Shown here one piece after another: positions 18,740 through 28,595 of a DNA stretch of 64,000 bases. The stretch is taken from contig NZ_MIJZ01000001.1 of NCBI RefSeq assembly GCF_001730285.1, forward strand, positions 744,001 through 808,000. Reading direction: 5' to 3'. Position numbers and translations under genes: made by a program. The notes beneath the pieces were generated by a model that worked only from the letters and a program-made list of their open reading frames with translations, was not told where the DNA came from and ran no database searches. The stretch comes from Enterococcus ureasiticus. Its GTDB lineage: Bacteria; Bacillota; Bacilli; Lactobacillales; Enterococcaceae. Each line of letters opens with the position of its first letter. The stretch's first letter is position 1.

Positions 18740-20257
18740 TTATTTTTGTGCTGAAGCAAAATTTGCTGCTTCGGTTCCTGATTGACGACCAAAGATGATG
18801 ATATCCGCTACAGCATTTCCGCCGATACGGTTTGCACCATGTAATCCGCCCGTTACTTCACCAGCTGCATACAATCCTTTGATTGGTGCACCATCTTCTT
18901 TCAACACTTCTGTTTTCGTATTGATTTTCACACCGCCCATTGTATGATGGATTCCTGGTGCGATTTTGATTGCGTAGTAAGGACCCACTGATAAGTCATG
19001 GTCCATACCTGTTGCCCGATTAAATTGTGTATCTGATTTAGCTTGAACCTCTTTATTCCATTGCTCTACTGTTTCTTTTAATGCGGCTTCTGGCATATCG
19101 ATTTTTTTAGCAAGTTCTTCAATCGTTGCCCCTTCTACAACAAAGCCTTGTTCATCGTAAAAATCAATGGCTTTGGCACGATCACGAACGCCTTGATCAA
19201 AGACTAAGTAAGCCGATTTTTCTGGTAATGCAGTAATAGCAGCAGAAACTTTATCACGAGTATCCATTTCATTAACAAAACGTGTACCTTCTTGTGATGC
19301 TAAAATTCCCCCTTCACCACGAACGACTTCACCGATCAAGAATGATTTATCTTGTTGAACGGTTGGATGGATTTGGATTTCTTTCATATCCACTGTAGCA
19401 CCGCCAAGTTTTTCGATCATCTTGATACCGTCACCTGTAGTTCCTTCTTGGTTTGTTGTGACGTAGTCTTTTAATTTTGGATCGTATTTCTCTAACATTT
19501 CTTTATTCGCACCGAAACCACCTGTTGTAACGATTACAGCATTTGATTTGATTTCTTTAGTTTCTTTGTCATTTAATTTGACTTTGACGCCATTCACTTG
19601 ACCGTCTTTTTCAGTGATTTCAGTCACATTTGCATTGACAAATAGCGGGATTTTTTCTTCTTTAACATTACGGACAAGTCCATCTACTAGGTAGCCGCCG
19701 ATTGCGGAACCATCTGCTGGACGGTGTGTGCGCTTTTCACTCATTCCGCCAGTGATTGTTAAGTTACTAAGCTCGATTCCTTTTGTATCTAACCAGTCAA
19801 TTGCATCAGCTGAATGATCTACGAAAAAGCGTAACAGTTCTTTGTCATTCGTACCTTTGCCGCCTTTTAGCGTTTCTTCAAAGAATTTATCGTTGCTATC
19901 CGTGATCCCTTCGGCTTTTTGATATTTGGTTTCAGATGCATTCATACCTGATGACGATTTGATCGTATTTCCACCGGCAACAGGCATTTTTTCTAAAATA
20001 GCTGGATTCATTCCGGCTTCTTTAGCTTGTAAGGCTGCGGTCATCCCAGCGCCCCCTGCACCGATGATTACGATATCATATTGATCTTCTAATTCACTTA
20101 AATCTGTATAGCCATTGGCTGATGCACCAGAAGTAACTTCTGTGCTTTCTTTAGATTCCTTACTTTTCTTGCTTGTTTTGTCTTGATCACTAGTACAACC
20201 TACAGCAATTCCTGCAAATAGACTCAATGATAGTAAACTCATGATAACTTTTTTCAT
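18740..20257 (-). CDS. lipoprotein flavocytochrome c-type reductase (fumarate reductase-like flavoprotein)
   Basis: 505 residues. The lipobox IAVG-C21 follows a signal peptide, so it is anchored outside the membrane. A linker rich in Ser, Lys and Glu (22-50) leads to an FAD-binding domain with GAGGAGM at 66-72 and the C-terminal GEVTGGLHGANRIGGNAVAD. These match the fumarate/urocanate reductase family. Unlike Listeria FrdA-type enzymes it has no N-terminal FMN-binding domain, so it must receive electrons from another protein, such as a flavinylated lipoprotein. The substrate (fumarate or a relative) cannot be set from sequence. An FNR/CRP-like site upstream suggests anaerobic control. Confidence 0.85.
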   Translation of the reverse strand: MKKVIMSLLSLSLFAGIAVGCTSDQDKTSKKSKESKESTEVTSGASANGYTDLSELEDQYDIVIIGAGGAGMTAALQAKEAGMNPAILEKMPVAGGNTIKSSSGMNASETKYQKAEGITDSNDKFFEETLKGGKGTNDKELLRFFVDHSADAIDWLDTKGIELSNLTITGGMSEKRTHRPADGSAIGGYLVDGLVRNVKEEKIPLFVNANVTEITEKDGQVNGVKVKLNDKETKEIKSNAVIVTTGGFGANKEMLEKYDPKLKDYVTTNQEGTTGDGIKMIEKLGGATVDMKEIQIHPTVQQDKSFLIGEVVRGEGGILASQEGTRFVNEMDTRDKVSAAITALPEKSAYLVFDQGVRDRAKAIDFYDEQGFVVEGATIEELAKKIDMPEAALKETVEQWNKEVQAKSDTQFNRATGMDHDLSVGPYYAIKIAPGIHHTMGGVKINTKTEVLKEDGAPIKGLYAAGEVTGGLHGANRIGGNAVADIIIFGRQSGTEAANFASAQK

Positions 20258-20333
20258 TTTTTCCCCACCTCAGTAATTTTTAACCATACAACTCCTGATT
20301 ACTTAACGCAATTCTGTCTAATTTCTTGCTCAA

Positions 20334-20349
20334 TGTGAATATAATCACA
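20334..20349. promoter_or_regulatory. CRP/FNR-family operator
   Basis: TGTGA-ATATAA-TCACA, a perfect palindrome within the larger AATGTGA/TCACATT pair. TGTGA-N6-TCACA is the known target of B. subtilis FNR and of ArcR-type regulators. It lies 77 bases upstream of the flavoprotein start. The divergent ktrB lies further away (241 bases), so control of the flavoprotein is more likely. Confidence 0.7.
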
Positions 20350-20589
20350 TTAAAAATAACAATAAGTTTTCCTTTTTAAGATATTCATTCGTGCATTTAT
20401 GTTTATCCTTAAAAGAAATAAATAAAAGAATGTTACTCCTCTCACAATAAAATAGCATGTTCTGTTTGATTTGTGCTATATTCTCTCTTTTTTTAATCAA
20501 TTTCTAATTTCCGCTAACTGATTTATTCTTTGTTTGCCCATCATTTATTTTCTGCTATACTTATTTTAACGACATTCAGGAGGTCCATT

Positions 20590-21990
20590 ATGAATCGATT
20601 TCGGCTTTTATGGCTGGCTCAACGCAAAGGAAGGCGTTTTATTTCTAATCATTTTTCATCTATTCAAATAATTGTTTCCTATTATATTATTATGACCGTT
20701 GTTTCTTACTTGTTATTTTGTTTGCCATTTTTTAGGGAGGCAGGCACTCATGTTAGCTTCATCGATATGCTCTTTATGGCGATTAGTACGGTAAGTGTTA
20801 CAGGGTTGTCTACATTCGATATTAATTCTGTCTTTAATGATCGTGGCGTGATTTTGCTGGAAGTGCTCTTTCAAGTTGGTGGTTTAGGAATCATGATGAT
20901 TTCCACTGCCTTTATTATTCTATCCAAACGTAGAATTTCTTTAAAGCAACGGCAATTGATCATGACCGATATGAATCAACCAAAATTGAGTGGTATTGTT
21001 CGTTTGATTCGGATTACATTTACGATTATTTTATGGTTCCAAGTGATTTTTGGTACATTTTTCTCCATTTATTTTTATTTTTCTGGCTATTATAAAACCT
21101 GGCCAAAAGCAATTTTCTTTGGTTTTTACCAATCGATTTCAGCTGTGACCAACTCTGGCTTTGATGTAACTGGTGATTCCATCATGCCATTTGCTAACGA
21201 TTATATTTTTTTGATCGCAATCATGTTCTTGATTTTTGTCGGTGGGATTGGTTTTCCAGTATTGATGGAAGTTCGTGAGTGGTTGTTCTTTAAAAAGAAA
21301 AAACGTGGCTTGCCTTTCCGCTTTTCATTATTTAGCAAAATTGCAGTATTGGCCTTTGTGATTTTGTTTGTTGGTGGAACGATTTTGATTTATTTATTGG
21401 AAAAAGATCATTTGTTTGTAGGAATGGGGGAGATTCAGCGTTGGATTACCTCAATGTTCTACTCTATGACAACGCGGAATGCGGGTTTGCAGATCAACGA
21501 TTTAGGTGATTTTCAGGTTACGACGCTGATTGTTTTTTCTTTATTGATGTTTATCGGTTGTAGTCCCAGCTCTGTTGGCGGTGGTATCAGGACCACAACC
21601 GTTGCAATCATTGGATTGTATTTGTACGCCTTTTTGAAAAGTGAAGATAAGATCAATGTGTTTGGACGTCGAATTGATGACGATGATGTAAAAAAATCGA
21701 TTGTCGTCTTTATGCTCTCATTGATCATGTGCTTCTTTGCCGTCTTATTTTTAACTGCAACAGAGGAACATCCGCTGATCGCAATTATTGTTGAAGTAGC
21801 TTCAGCTTTTGGTACAACAGGGTTGTCTTTAGGGATTACTTCTGATCTAACTACAGTTGGTAAGTTGATGATCGCACTTTTGATGTTTATTGGACGTATC
21901 GGTATGCTGTATACATTAATGTTGTTCGTGCCAAAGGAAACACGGGATATTGGTTATGAATATCCTTCTGAAAAAATTATTATTGGCTAA
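20590..21990 (+). CDS. ktrB: potassium uptake protein, Ktr/Trk membrane subunit
   Basis: 466 residues from MNRFRLLWLAQ, where AGGAGG lies seven bases upstream; the longer reading from 20530 has no ribosome site. It is a multi-pass membrane protein with the four-fold selectivity-filter pattern of the Trk/Ktr family (STVSVTGLST, TNSGFDVTG, TRNAGLQ, FGTTGLSLG). It takes up K+ with a cytosolic KtrA partner, which is not in this window. Divergent from the flavoprotein gene. Confidence 0.93.
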   Translation: MNRFRLLWLAQRKGRRFISNHFSSIQIIVSYYIIMTVVSYLLFCLPFFREAGTHVSFIDMLFMAISTVSVTGLSTFDINSVFNDRGVILLEVLFQVGGLGIMMISTAFIILSKRRISLKQRQLIMTDMNQPKLSGIVRLIRITFTIILWFQVIFGTFFSIYFYFSGYYKTWPKAIFFGFYQSISAVTNSGFDVTGDSIMPFANDYIFLIAIMFLIFVGGIGFPVLMEVREWLFFKKKKRGLPFRFSLFSKIAVLAFVILFVGGTILIYLLEKDHLFVGMGEIQRWITSMFYSMTTRNAGLQINDLGDFQVTTLIVFSLLMFIGCSPSSVGGGIRTTTVAIIGLYLYAFLKSEDKINVFGRRIDDDDVKKSIVVFMLSLIMCFFAVLFLTATEEHPLIAIIVEVASAFGTTGLSLGITSDLTTVGKLMIALLMFIGRIGMLYTLMLFVPKETRDIGYEYPSEKIIIG

Positions 21991-22025
21991 TAAGAGGTTA
22001 GGAGAGAGGTCATTTAGACTTGAGT

Positions 22026-22065
22026 AAAAAACCGCACGATGCTTAAAACGCATCGTGCGGTTTTT
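22026..22065 (+). terminator. terminator of ktrB
   Basis: A 15-pair stem of AAAACCGCACGATGC and its complement, then TTTTT. It also works in reverse for the permease gene. Confidence 0.9.
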
Positions 22066-22120
22066 GGGAAATTTCCAAAGAATATGACTTTTCACACTGT
22101 TTATTAAAATCACTTTTATA

Positions 22121-23395
22121 TTAAATCAGGACATTAACGATCAAATAGATCAAAAACAAGCCTGAAATCAACCACATCGGCAGTGAGAGCTCTGATTTTT
22201 TCCCAGCAACCCATTTCGTCAATGGATACGCGACAAACCCAAATGCCATCCCATCAGAGATATTCATCGTAAAAGGAATTAAAACGATCATTAACATAGC
22301 AGGAAAATAGTCACTAAAATCATCAAAATGCAGAGTCTTGATCTGTTGGATCATTAAAAAACCCGTTATGATGATCGCTGGTGCTAATGCCGAATCAGGA
22401 ATATAAGAAAGTAACGGTAAAGCTAATAACGCTAAAAAGAAACAAATACCGCTAGTAATCGATGTTATCCCAGTTTTTCCACCCTCTTCAATCCCTGTTG
22501 CACTTTCAGCAGCTGCTACAGTTGGGCTTGTTCCAAAAATACTGGATAATAATGTAATAAAACCAGTTACACGATACGCTCGCAAATATTTTTTTTCATC
22601 AGCTTCTGGCATCAACCCTTTAAGTAAGCCCATCGACTCAAATATCAAAATCATCGATAATGCAAAAACACCCAATAAAAAGCTTTTAGAAAAAAATGTA
22701 CTAAAATCTAATTGTAAAAAGATTTGAGAATAGTTCCCTAACCCACTCAAAGAAAAATGTTCAGTTGGTGTCACCATACCAAAAATATTAGCAATAAGCG
22801 TCACAACAACGATACCAATAAAGAAGCTCCCTTGAACTCCTTTTACAAATAGAATCACAGTCAAAATCAATGAAAATAACGTTAACAAAGTCAGGCTATT
22901 ATCTAAAGATGCCAACTGCAAAAAAGTATGCTCTCCCCGTAAAATCAAGTGCCCCTTTTCTAAGCCAATCAACACAAGAAAAAATCCAATTCCTACAGTA
23001 ATCCCTGTTTTCAAGGTTTCCGGGACAACCTCAGCAAACAATTTACTTAGCTTCGTAAAAGCGACTAGTAAATAAACAACACCTGCACAAAAACTAACAG
23101 CTAACGCCTGTTGCCAAGTTAAACCTAATGAAAGAACCAACGTATAAGTAAAAAATGAATTAACACCCATCCCTGTAGTTAAAACAATTGGCGCATCTGC
23201 AACCAATCCGATCAAGATCGATCCAATAATCGAAATAAAGATCGTACCGAAAATCGTTAATTCCTTTGGCATTCCAGCTTCAGCTAAGATCACCGTATTC
23301 ACCATAATGATATATGAAATGGCGAAAAATGAGGTTGTTCCTGCAAGAATTTCTCGTTTTATATCCTCTTTTTTTAGCTTTTTCCAATTAAACAT
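22121..23395 (-). CDS. AzgA-type purine (adenine/guanine/hypoxanthine) permease
   Basis: 424 residues from MFNWKKLKKEDIKREI, where AAGGAGGA lies five to eight bases upstream. About 12-14 membrane segments; VLTTGMGVNSFFTYTL and GTSPTVAAAESATGIEEGGKTG are hallmarks of the NCS2 AzgA subfamily, which imports purine bases with protons. No purine riboswitch is present upstream. Instead the 5' region is filled by five 120-base repeats that begin seven bases before the ribosome site. Confidence 0.92.
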   Translation of the reverse strand: MFNWKKLKKEDIKREILAGTTSFFAISYIIMVNTVILAEAGMPKELTIFGTIFISIIGSILIGLVADAPIVLTTGMGVNSFFTYTLVLSLGLTWQQALAVSFCAGVVYLLVAFTKLSKLFAEVVPETLKTGITVGIGFFLVLIGLEKGHLILRGEHTFLQLASLDNSLTLLTLFSLILTVILFVKGVQGSFFIGIVVVTLIANIFGMVTPTEHFSLSGLGNYSQIFLQLDFSTFFSKSFLLGVFALSMILIFESMGLLKGLMPEADEKKYLRAYRVTGFITLLSSIFGTSPTVAAAESATGIEEGGKTGITSITSGICFFLALLALPLLSYIPDSALAPAIIITGFLMIQQIKTLHFDDFSDYFPAMLMIVLIPFTMNISDGMAFGFVAYPLTKWVAGKKSELSLPMWLISGLFLIYLIVNVLI

Positions 23396-23412
23396 CAAAA
23401 TCCTCCTTATAT

Positions 23413-24012
23413 TAAAAGCGGAATGGGCTCGTTTAGCTCTGACAAGAAAATAGGAAAAATTGACTGTGACGCTTTTTGTCACATTCCATTTTTATCTTTT
23501 TCTCGAAGAGCTAGCCCAAGCAGCTAGATAGATAAAAGCGGAATGGGCTCATCCAGCTCTGACAAGAAAATAGGAAAAATTGACTGTGACGCTTTTTGTC
23601 ACATTCCATTTTTATCTTTTTCTCGAAGAGCTAGCCCAAGCAGCTAGATAGATAAAAGCGGAATGGGCTCATCCAGCTCTGACAAGAAAATAGGAAAAAT
23701 TGACTGTGACGCTTTTTGTCACATTCCATTTTTATCTTTTTCTCGAAGAGCTAGCCCAAGCAGCTAGATAGATAAAAGCGGAATGGGCTCATCCAGCTCT
23801 GACAAGAAAATAGGAAAAATTGACTGTGACGCTTTTTGTCACATTCCATTTTTATCTTTTTCTCAAAGAGCTAGCCCAAGCAGCTAGATAGGTAAAAGCG
23901 GAATGGGCTCATCCAGCTCTGACAAGAAAATAGGAAAAATTGACTGTGACGCTTTTTGTCACATTCCATTTTTATCTTTTTCTCAAAGAGCTAGCCCAAG
24001 CAGCTAGATAGA
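23413..24012. repeat. five tandem copies of a 120-base repeat
   Basis: Period exactly 120: copies start at 23413, 23533, 23653, 23773 and 23893. They differ at only a few bases (CGTTTAGC in copy 1 against CATCCAGC in the others; CTCGAAG in copies 1-3 against CTCAAAG in 4-5; a GG variant at the end of copy 4). Each unit can fold: GGGCT...AGCTCT pairs with AGAGCTAGCCC, GGAATG with CATTCC, and TGTGAC with GTCACA around GCTTTTT. A diverged copy of the same unit lies at 45370-45466, so it is a dispersed family locally amplified here. It probably lies in the 5' leader of the permease. Confidence 0.95.
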
Positions 24013-24111
24013 TAAAAACTAAACAAACTCATTCATCTTTAACAGCAAGTAATCAAATTTACTTAATAAAATTATTTTTTACTTAAATTACGATACTGTA
24101 AGAATACCACA

Positions 24112-24126
24112 TTGGAAGCGCTTTTT
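24112..24126. promoter_or_regulatory. possible cre (CcpA) site
   Basis: TTGGAAGCGCTTTTT fits the catabolite-response consensus WTGNAANCGNWNNCW except for one base near the end. It lies upstream of both the permease (minus) and murT (plus). The remainder of 24013-24381 shows only AT-rich promoter-like sequence (TATAAT-like boxes near 24258 and 24321). A single mismatched site is weak evidence. Confidence 0.3.
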
Positions 24127-24381
24127 GAAATTTCTAAAGACTTTTTTATTTTTCCCTCATAAAAAACTATTTGACTAATTTAAGTCATAGTTTGATTTCA
24201 CTTGCTAATTTTTTTATAAATTTTATCGTTACTAATCTTTTTCATCGCACATACATTGGTATAATCATAATATAGTAAGAAAGAGTAAAAGGAATTAATT
24301 TTTTTTTTCAATTGTGGTATTATAGATTGAGTTTATTGTTGAATGTAACAACAATAGTTGATATAAATTGGAGGGCACTTT

Positions 24382-25719
24382 ATGGGAATCAGAAGTCATG
24401 TAGCAATAGCCGCTGGAAAAACTTCTCAATGGGTATTACAAACTTTCTTCAAAGGCGGCAGTAGCTACCCTGGAAAATTAGCATTAAAAATCGATCCAAA
24501 AATTTTGGATACCTTAGCTAAAGATTATGAAATCGTTGTTGTCACTGGTACGAATGGAAAAACGTTGACAACCGCTCTAACGGTAAATATTTTAAGACAA
24601 GAATTTGATCACGTACTGACCAATCCAACTGGTGCGAACATGGAGCAAGGGATCGTTTCAACCTTCTTATCTGCTAAAAATAAAGGGGCAAAAAAGAAAT
24701 TTGCGGTTTTAGAAATCGATGAAGCGAGTTTGAGCCGTGTCACAAAATATATTGAACCAAAATTATTTTTGTTTACTAATATTTTCCGAGATCAAATGGA
24801 TCGCTACGGTGAAATTTATACAACATACAAACTGATTGTTGACGGTGCTGCTGCAGCGCCTAATGCACCGATTCTTTGCAATGGTGACTCACCGATTTTC
24901 AACTCAGTTGAAACGGTCAATCCAAGAAAATATTACGGCTTTAATCACAAACCAGATGAAGAACAAATGGCTCATTACAATACAGATGGTTTACTTTGTC
25001 CAAAATGTCACCATATTTTACATTATAAAATGATCACTTATGCTAATCTCGGAAAATATTATTGCCCAAACTGTGGGTTCCATCGTCCTGAGTTAGATGT
25101 TCAATTAACAGAAATGGTTGCGATGGACAATACTTCTGCCGAATTCGTGATCGATGGCGCACAATACAACATTGCTGTTGGCGGTATGTATAATGTATAT
25201 AATGCTTTAGCTGCGACCTCTGTTGCTGAACATTATGGTGTTTCTCCTGAAAAAATCAGAGCTGGACTAAGTTATGACGAAAAAGTCTTTGGGCGCCAAG
25301 AAACGATCAATATCGAAGGCAAATTATGCACCTTAATTTTAGTCAAAAATCCCGTTGGCTTAAATCAGGTCATTGATATGATGGCTCTTGCCCCTTACTC
25401 TTTCTCACTTGTGTCTTTATTAAACGCAAACTATGCGGATGGAATCGACGTTAGCTGGATCTGGGATGGAGATCATGAGGCATTTGCTCAGATGAATATT
25501 CCACAAGTCCTCGCTGGCGGTGACCGTCATCAGGATATGGCTTTACGTTTGAAAGTGGCGGGAATTTCTGAAGATAAATTAAAAGAAATCCCTAATCTAG
25601 AAGATGTGATTACAGCAATCAAAGAATTGCCGACAGAACATGTTTATATTTTGGCCACATATACAGCTGTTTTACAGTTACGTAAATCACTCGCTGCACA
25701 AGGTTATATTAAGAGCTAA
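24382..25719 (+). CDS. murT: lipid II isoglutaminyl synthase, MurT subunit
   Basis: With GatD it amidates the D-Glu of lipid II to D-isoglutamine, needed for efficient transpeptidation in Gram-positives. 445 residues: a Mur-ligase ATP site GTNGKT (56-61), a zinc ribbon from C206, C209, C228 and C231, and the C-terminal DUF1727 domain. It is followed after 40 bases by gatD, its obligate partner. GGAGG lies upstream. Confidence 0.96.
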   Translation: MGIRSHVAIAAGKTSQWVLQTFFKGGSSYPGKLALKIDPKILDTLAKDYEIVVVTGTNGKTLTTALTVNILRQEFDHVLTNPTGANMEQGIVSTFLSAKNKGAKKKFAVLEIDEASLSRVTKYIEPKLFLFTNIFRDQMDRYGEIYTTYKLIVDGAAAAPNAPILCNGDSPIFNSVETVNPRKYYGFNHKPDEEQMAHYNTDGLLCPKCHHILHYKMITYANLGKYYCPNCGFHRPELDVQLTEMVAMDNTSAEFVIDGAQYNIAVGGMYNVYNALAATSVAEHYGVSPEKIRAGLSYDEKVFGRQETINIEGKLCTLILVKNPVGLNQVIDMMALAPYSFSLVSLLNANYADGIDVSWIWDGDHEAFAQMNIPQVLAGGDRHQDMALRLKVAGISEDKLKEIPNLEDVITAIKELPTEHVYILATYTAVLQLRKSLAAQGYIKS

Positions 25720-25759
25720 CCTTTCGAAAAAAGATAAATTAGGAATGAGGTAACGAACA

Positions 25760-26455
25760 ATGCCTAAAGAATTAGTTGTGTGTCATTTATATGGAAATTT
25801 ATTGAACACTTATGGCGATAATGGTAATTTACTGATGCTAAAATACCTTGCCGAAAAAATGAATGTGACGTTTCGGTCTGAAATCATCAGTATTTATGAA
25901 CCATTTGACCCTAATAAATATGATCTAGTGTTTGTTGGCGGAGGTCAAGATTTTGAACAGCTGATTATTTCAGACGATATCCAAACGAAAAAAGATTCCT
26001 TGATTGAATATATTGAAAATGACGGTGTCATGCTGGCAATTTGTGGCGGTTATCAGTTATTAGGTCATTATTATATGGGCGCTAAAGGCGAAAAAATTCA
26101 TGGTATCGGCGCGTTAGATCACTATACATTAAGTCAAGATAATAACCGTTATATCGGTGATATCGTGATTCATAATGAAGAATTTAATGAAACCTATTAT
26201 GGCTTTGAAAATCATAACGGCCGAACATTTTTAGGGAAAGGAGAACGTCCTTTAGGCAATGTCGTCCAAGGAAAAGGGAATAATAGCGAAGACGGTTCTG
26301 AAGGCGTGATCTATAAAAATGTCTTTGGTTCTTATTTCCACGGACCAATTCTTGCTCGTAATGAAAATCTAGCGATTCGGTTGATCAAAACGGCTTTAGA
26401 AAAAAAATACAATGAACCTTTCAATGTACCTCAAGAAATGCAGACAGTTGAATAA
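25760..26455 (+). CDS. gatD: lipid II isoglutaminyl synthase, GatD glutamine amidotransferase subunit
   Basis: Hydrolyses glutamine and passes ammonia to MurT. 231 residues of the class I amidotransferase fold: nucleophile C95 in [10 protein letters not shown] and catalytic H194 in [10 protein letters not shown]. Forms one operon with murT and ends at a terminator. Length and motifs are normal. Confidence 0.96.
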   Translation: MPKELVVCHLYGNLLNTYGDNGNLLMLKYLAEKMNVTFRSEIISIYEPFDPNKYDLVFVGGGQDFEQLIISDDIQTKKDSLIEYIENDGVMLAICGGYQLLGHYYMGAKGEKIHGIGALDHYTLSQDNNRYIGDIVIHNEEFNETYYGFENHNGRTFLGKGERPLGNVVQGKGNNSEDGSEGVIYKNVFGSYFHGPILARNENLAIRLIKTALEKKYNEPFNVPQEMQTVE

Positions 26456-26456
26456 A

Positions 26457-26491
26457 AAAAAGTGTTAGGAAAAATTTCCTAACACTTTTTT
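26457..26491. terminator. bidirectional terminator between gatD and manA
   Basis: Arms AAAAGTGTTAGGAAA and its complement with almost no loop, A-run before and T-run after. It serves both converging genes. Confidence 0.9.
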
Positions 26492-26502
26492 ATACTTAAA
26501 AT

Positions 26503-27477
26503 TTATGCATCGATTCCTGGTTCGGAAGCGATAATCGTCAGATCACCTTCAACACGCCATTTTGCAATATCAGTTGGCAAAATAAAGCTTGTTCCTTTTG
26601 TCAGTTCATAGCTTTCAGACTTGATCGTATCTGCATCCTCAATAATCAAATGACCAACACCATCAATAACCGTCGCCAATGTATAGGGCGCATTTTTCTT
26701 TAAATTCAACACGCCTTTGACTTGCCATTCATATACATTGAAAAAAGGTGTTTTCAAATACGTGATAACGCTAGACTTTCCTTGGTTTTGTTGTTGGATC
26801 GATAGTTGTGCATCTTTTGCGGGAACTGTTGTTACATCCACTGATTGTTGAATATGCAGTTCTCTTGCATTTCCTTGATCATCTTTTCTGTCATAATCAT
26901 ACACACGATACGTAGTATCACTACTTTGTTGTGTTTCCAAAATCATGATCCCTTTACCGATTGCGTGAATCGTTCCGCTTGGTACATAGAAAAAGTCCCC
27001 TTTTTTAACAGGCACTTTCTTAAGTAAATCATCCCACCGCTCTTCTTTGATCATCTCTTCAAGCTCTTCTCGACTCTTAGCATTATGTCCATAAATGATT
27101 GTTGATCCTGGTTCAGCATCAATAATGTACCAACATTCTGTTTTCCCAAGTTCGCCTTCATGAGCCAAACCATACGTATCATCAGGATGTACTTGTACAG
27201 ATAAATCATCTTCAGCATCTAAAATCTTAGTTAGTAAAGGAAAAACATCTCCTTTAGCATTACCAAATAATTCACGATGATTCGCCCAAAGCTCATCTAG
27301 CTTTTGTCCAGAAAATTCACCATTTTCTACTGTACTTACCCCATGAGGATGAGCGCTGATTGCCCAATCTTCCCCGATCTTATTACTTGGTAAATCAAAA
27401 CCGAATACAGTGTGTAAACGATCTCCACCCCAAATTTTTTCTTGAAACACTGGTTTTAAAAATAAAGGTTGCTGCAT
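26503..27477 (-). CDS. manA: mannose-6-phosphate isomerase, class I
   Basis: Interconverts mannose-6-P and fructose-6-P. 324 residues, the short Firmicute form. Zinc-binding cupin residues are in LSVQVHPDDTYGLAHEGE and GTIHAIGKG, and QQSSDTTYRVYDYDR is the conserved active-site strand. It is alone between two terminated units. Confidence 0.95.
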   Translation of the reverse strand: MQQPLFLKPVFQEKIWGGDRLHTVFGFDLPSNKIGEDWAISAHPHGVSTVENGEFSGQKLDELWANHRELFGNAKGDVFPLLTKILDAEDDLSVQVHPDDTYGLAHEGELGKTECWYIIDAEPGSTIIYGHNAKSREELEEMIKEERWDDLLKKVPVKKGDFFYVPSGTIHAIGKGIMILETQQSSDTTYRVYDYDRKDDQGNARELHIQQSVDVTTVPAKDAQLSIQQQNQGKSSVITYLKTPFFNVYEWQVKGVLNLKKNAPYTLATVIDGVGHLIIEDADTIKSESYELTKGTSFILPTDIAKWRVEGDLTIIASEPGIDA

Positions 27478-27535
27478 AGTTTAGAGACTCCCTTCCATTT
27501 ATACTCGTCAATTATACCACTAAAAAGAAAGCGAT

Positions 27536-28558
27536 TCATCTTTGTTTGCTATTTTTTTCTTTTAAATAAATCTCAATAAGCTCATCTCTTTTTTCGATAT
27601 ATTCCGCTCTCTTATCTACTGGATGAACACGATTGGAAAGAAAGACGAACCCTTCCTTCTCCTTAGGATCGATCAATAAAAAAGTCCCAGTGTAGCCCGT
27701 ATGAAATAAAATCGATCGCCCAGACATGTCCTCTTTCAAATCCCATCCTAAAGAACGATGCCCTTTCTGATTAGGTGTTTGATCGTCTAATAATGAGCGA
27801 ATTGTATTTTTTTCTAATACTCGAGTTGTCTGATATTTTCCTTCATTCAAGTACATTGCTGTAAATTTTTTTAGATCGGTCAAATTAGTGAATAGTCCCG
27901 CATTACCAGCATGTTCAGCCAAAACAAACGCTTTTGGATCATGAGTTTGTCCTCGAATCAGTCCTCTGATAGGGTGGTTTTCAGTCGGTACAATTTTAGA
28001 AAAATCCTTAGGTAAAAAACTACTTTCTGTCATATTCATTGGTTGCAATACTCGCTCTTTAAAAATCTCGATGACCTCTTTGCCCAGTAGTTCCTCTAGC
28101 ATAAACCCTAGTAAAATCGTTCCAGTATCTGTATAAGCGACCTTTTTACCTATATTTGTACCTGGTTGAACCTGATTATACGCTGCTATCAATTCATCTT
28201 TCGACAAAGCCTCTCGATTTTCAATATAACTTTGAATATCAGATGTATGTGTCAAAAGATGGCGGATCGTTATCTTTTCATTTTCAAACGCTGGGTAGTA
28301 TTTTTTGAACGGTGCATCGATGTTTATCACGCCTGTTTCCTTCAACTGTAAGACAACCGTTGTAGTACAAACGACCTTAGTCAAAGAGGCTACATCAAAA
28401 AGCAGCGAACGCTCTAATGGTTCGACTGTAGGTATGATTTGAGCATTTCCCCAAGTATAGTCTTCAGATTCTCCCTCTGTAATGAAAGAAAAACTGGCGC
28501 CTGGAAAAATCCTCTCATCTATCAATTCTTTGATTTTTTGCTTCGTTTTTTTATACAT
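27536..28558 (-). CDS. serine hydrolase of the beta-lactamase/PBP4* family
   Basis: 340 residues. The active-site SLTK is S58-K61 (FDVASLTKVV), the second motif is YTD at 142-144 in place of YxN, and the third is HTG (LFHTGYTG). There is no signal peptide or membrane segment, so it is probably cytosolic and more likely an esterase or D-aminopeptidase than a resistance beta-lactamase. It lies 37 bases after the VOC gene and may be co-transcribed with it. Confidence 0.85.
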   Translation of the reverse strand: MYKKTKQKIKELIDERIFPGASFSFITEGESEDYTWGNAQIIPTVEPLERSLLFDVASLTKVVCTTTVVLQLKETGVINIDAPFKKYYPAFENEKITIRHLLTHTSDIQSYIENREALSKDELIAAYNQVQPGTNIGKKVAYTDTGTILLGFMLEELLGKEVIEIFKERVLQPMNMTESSFLPKDFSKIVPTENHPIRGLIRGQTHDPKAFVLAEHAGNAGLFTNLTDLKKFTAMYLNEGKYQTTRVLEKNTIRSLLDDQTPNQKGHRSLGWDLKEDMSGRSILFHTGYTGTFLLIDPKEKEGFVFLSNRVHPVDKRAEYIEKRDELIEIYLKEKNSKQR

Positions 28559-28595
28559 GATTTATTTTCCTCATTGCTCTGTGTCCTATTTTTTC

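Noticed and set aside
23396-24381. Purine riboswitch in front of the AzgA-type permease
   Set aside because: No match to the conserved core or three-way-junction pattern; the space is filled by the 120-base repeats.
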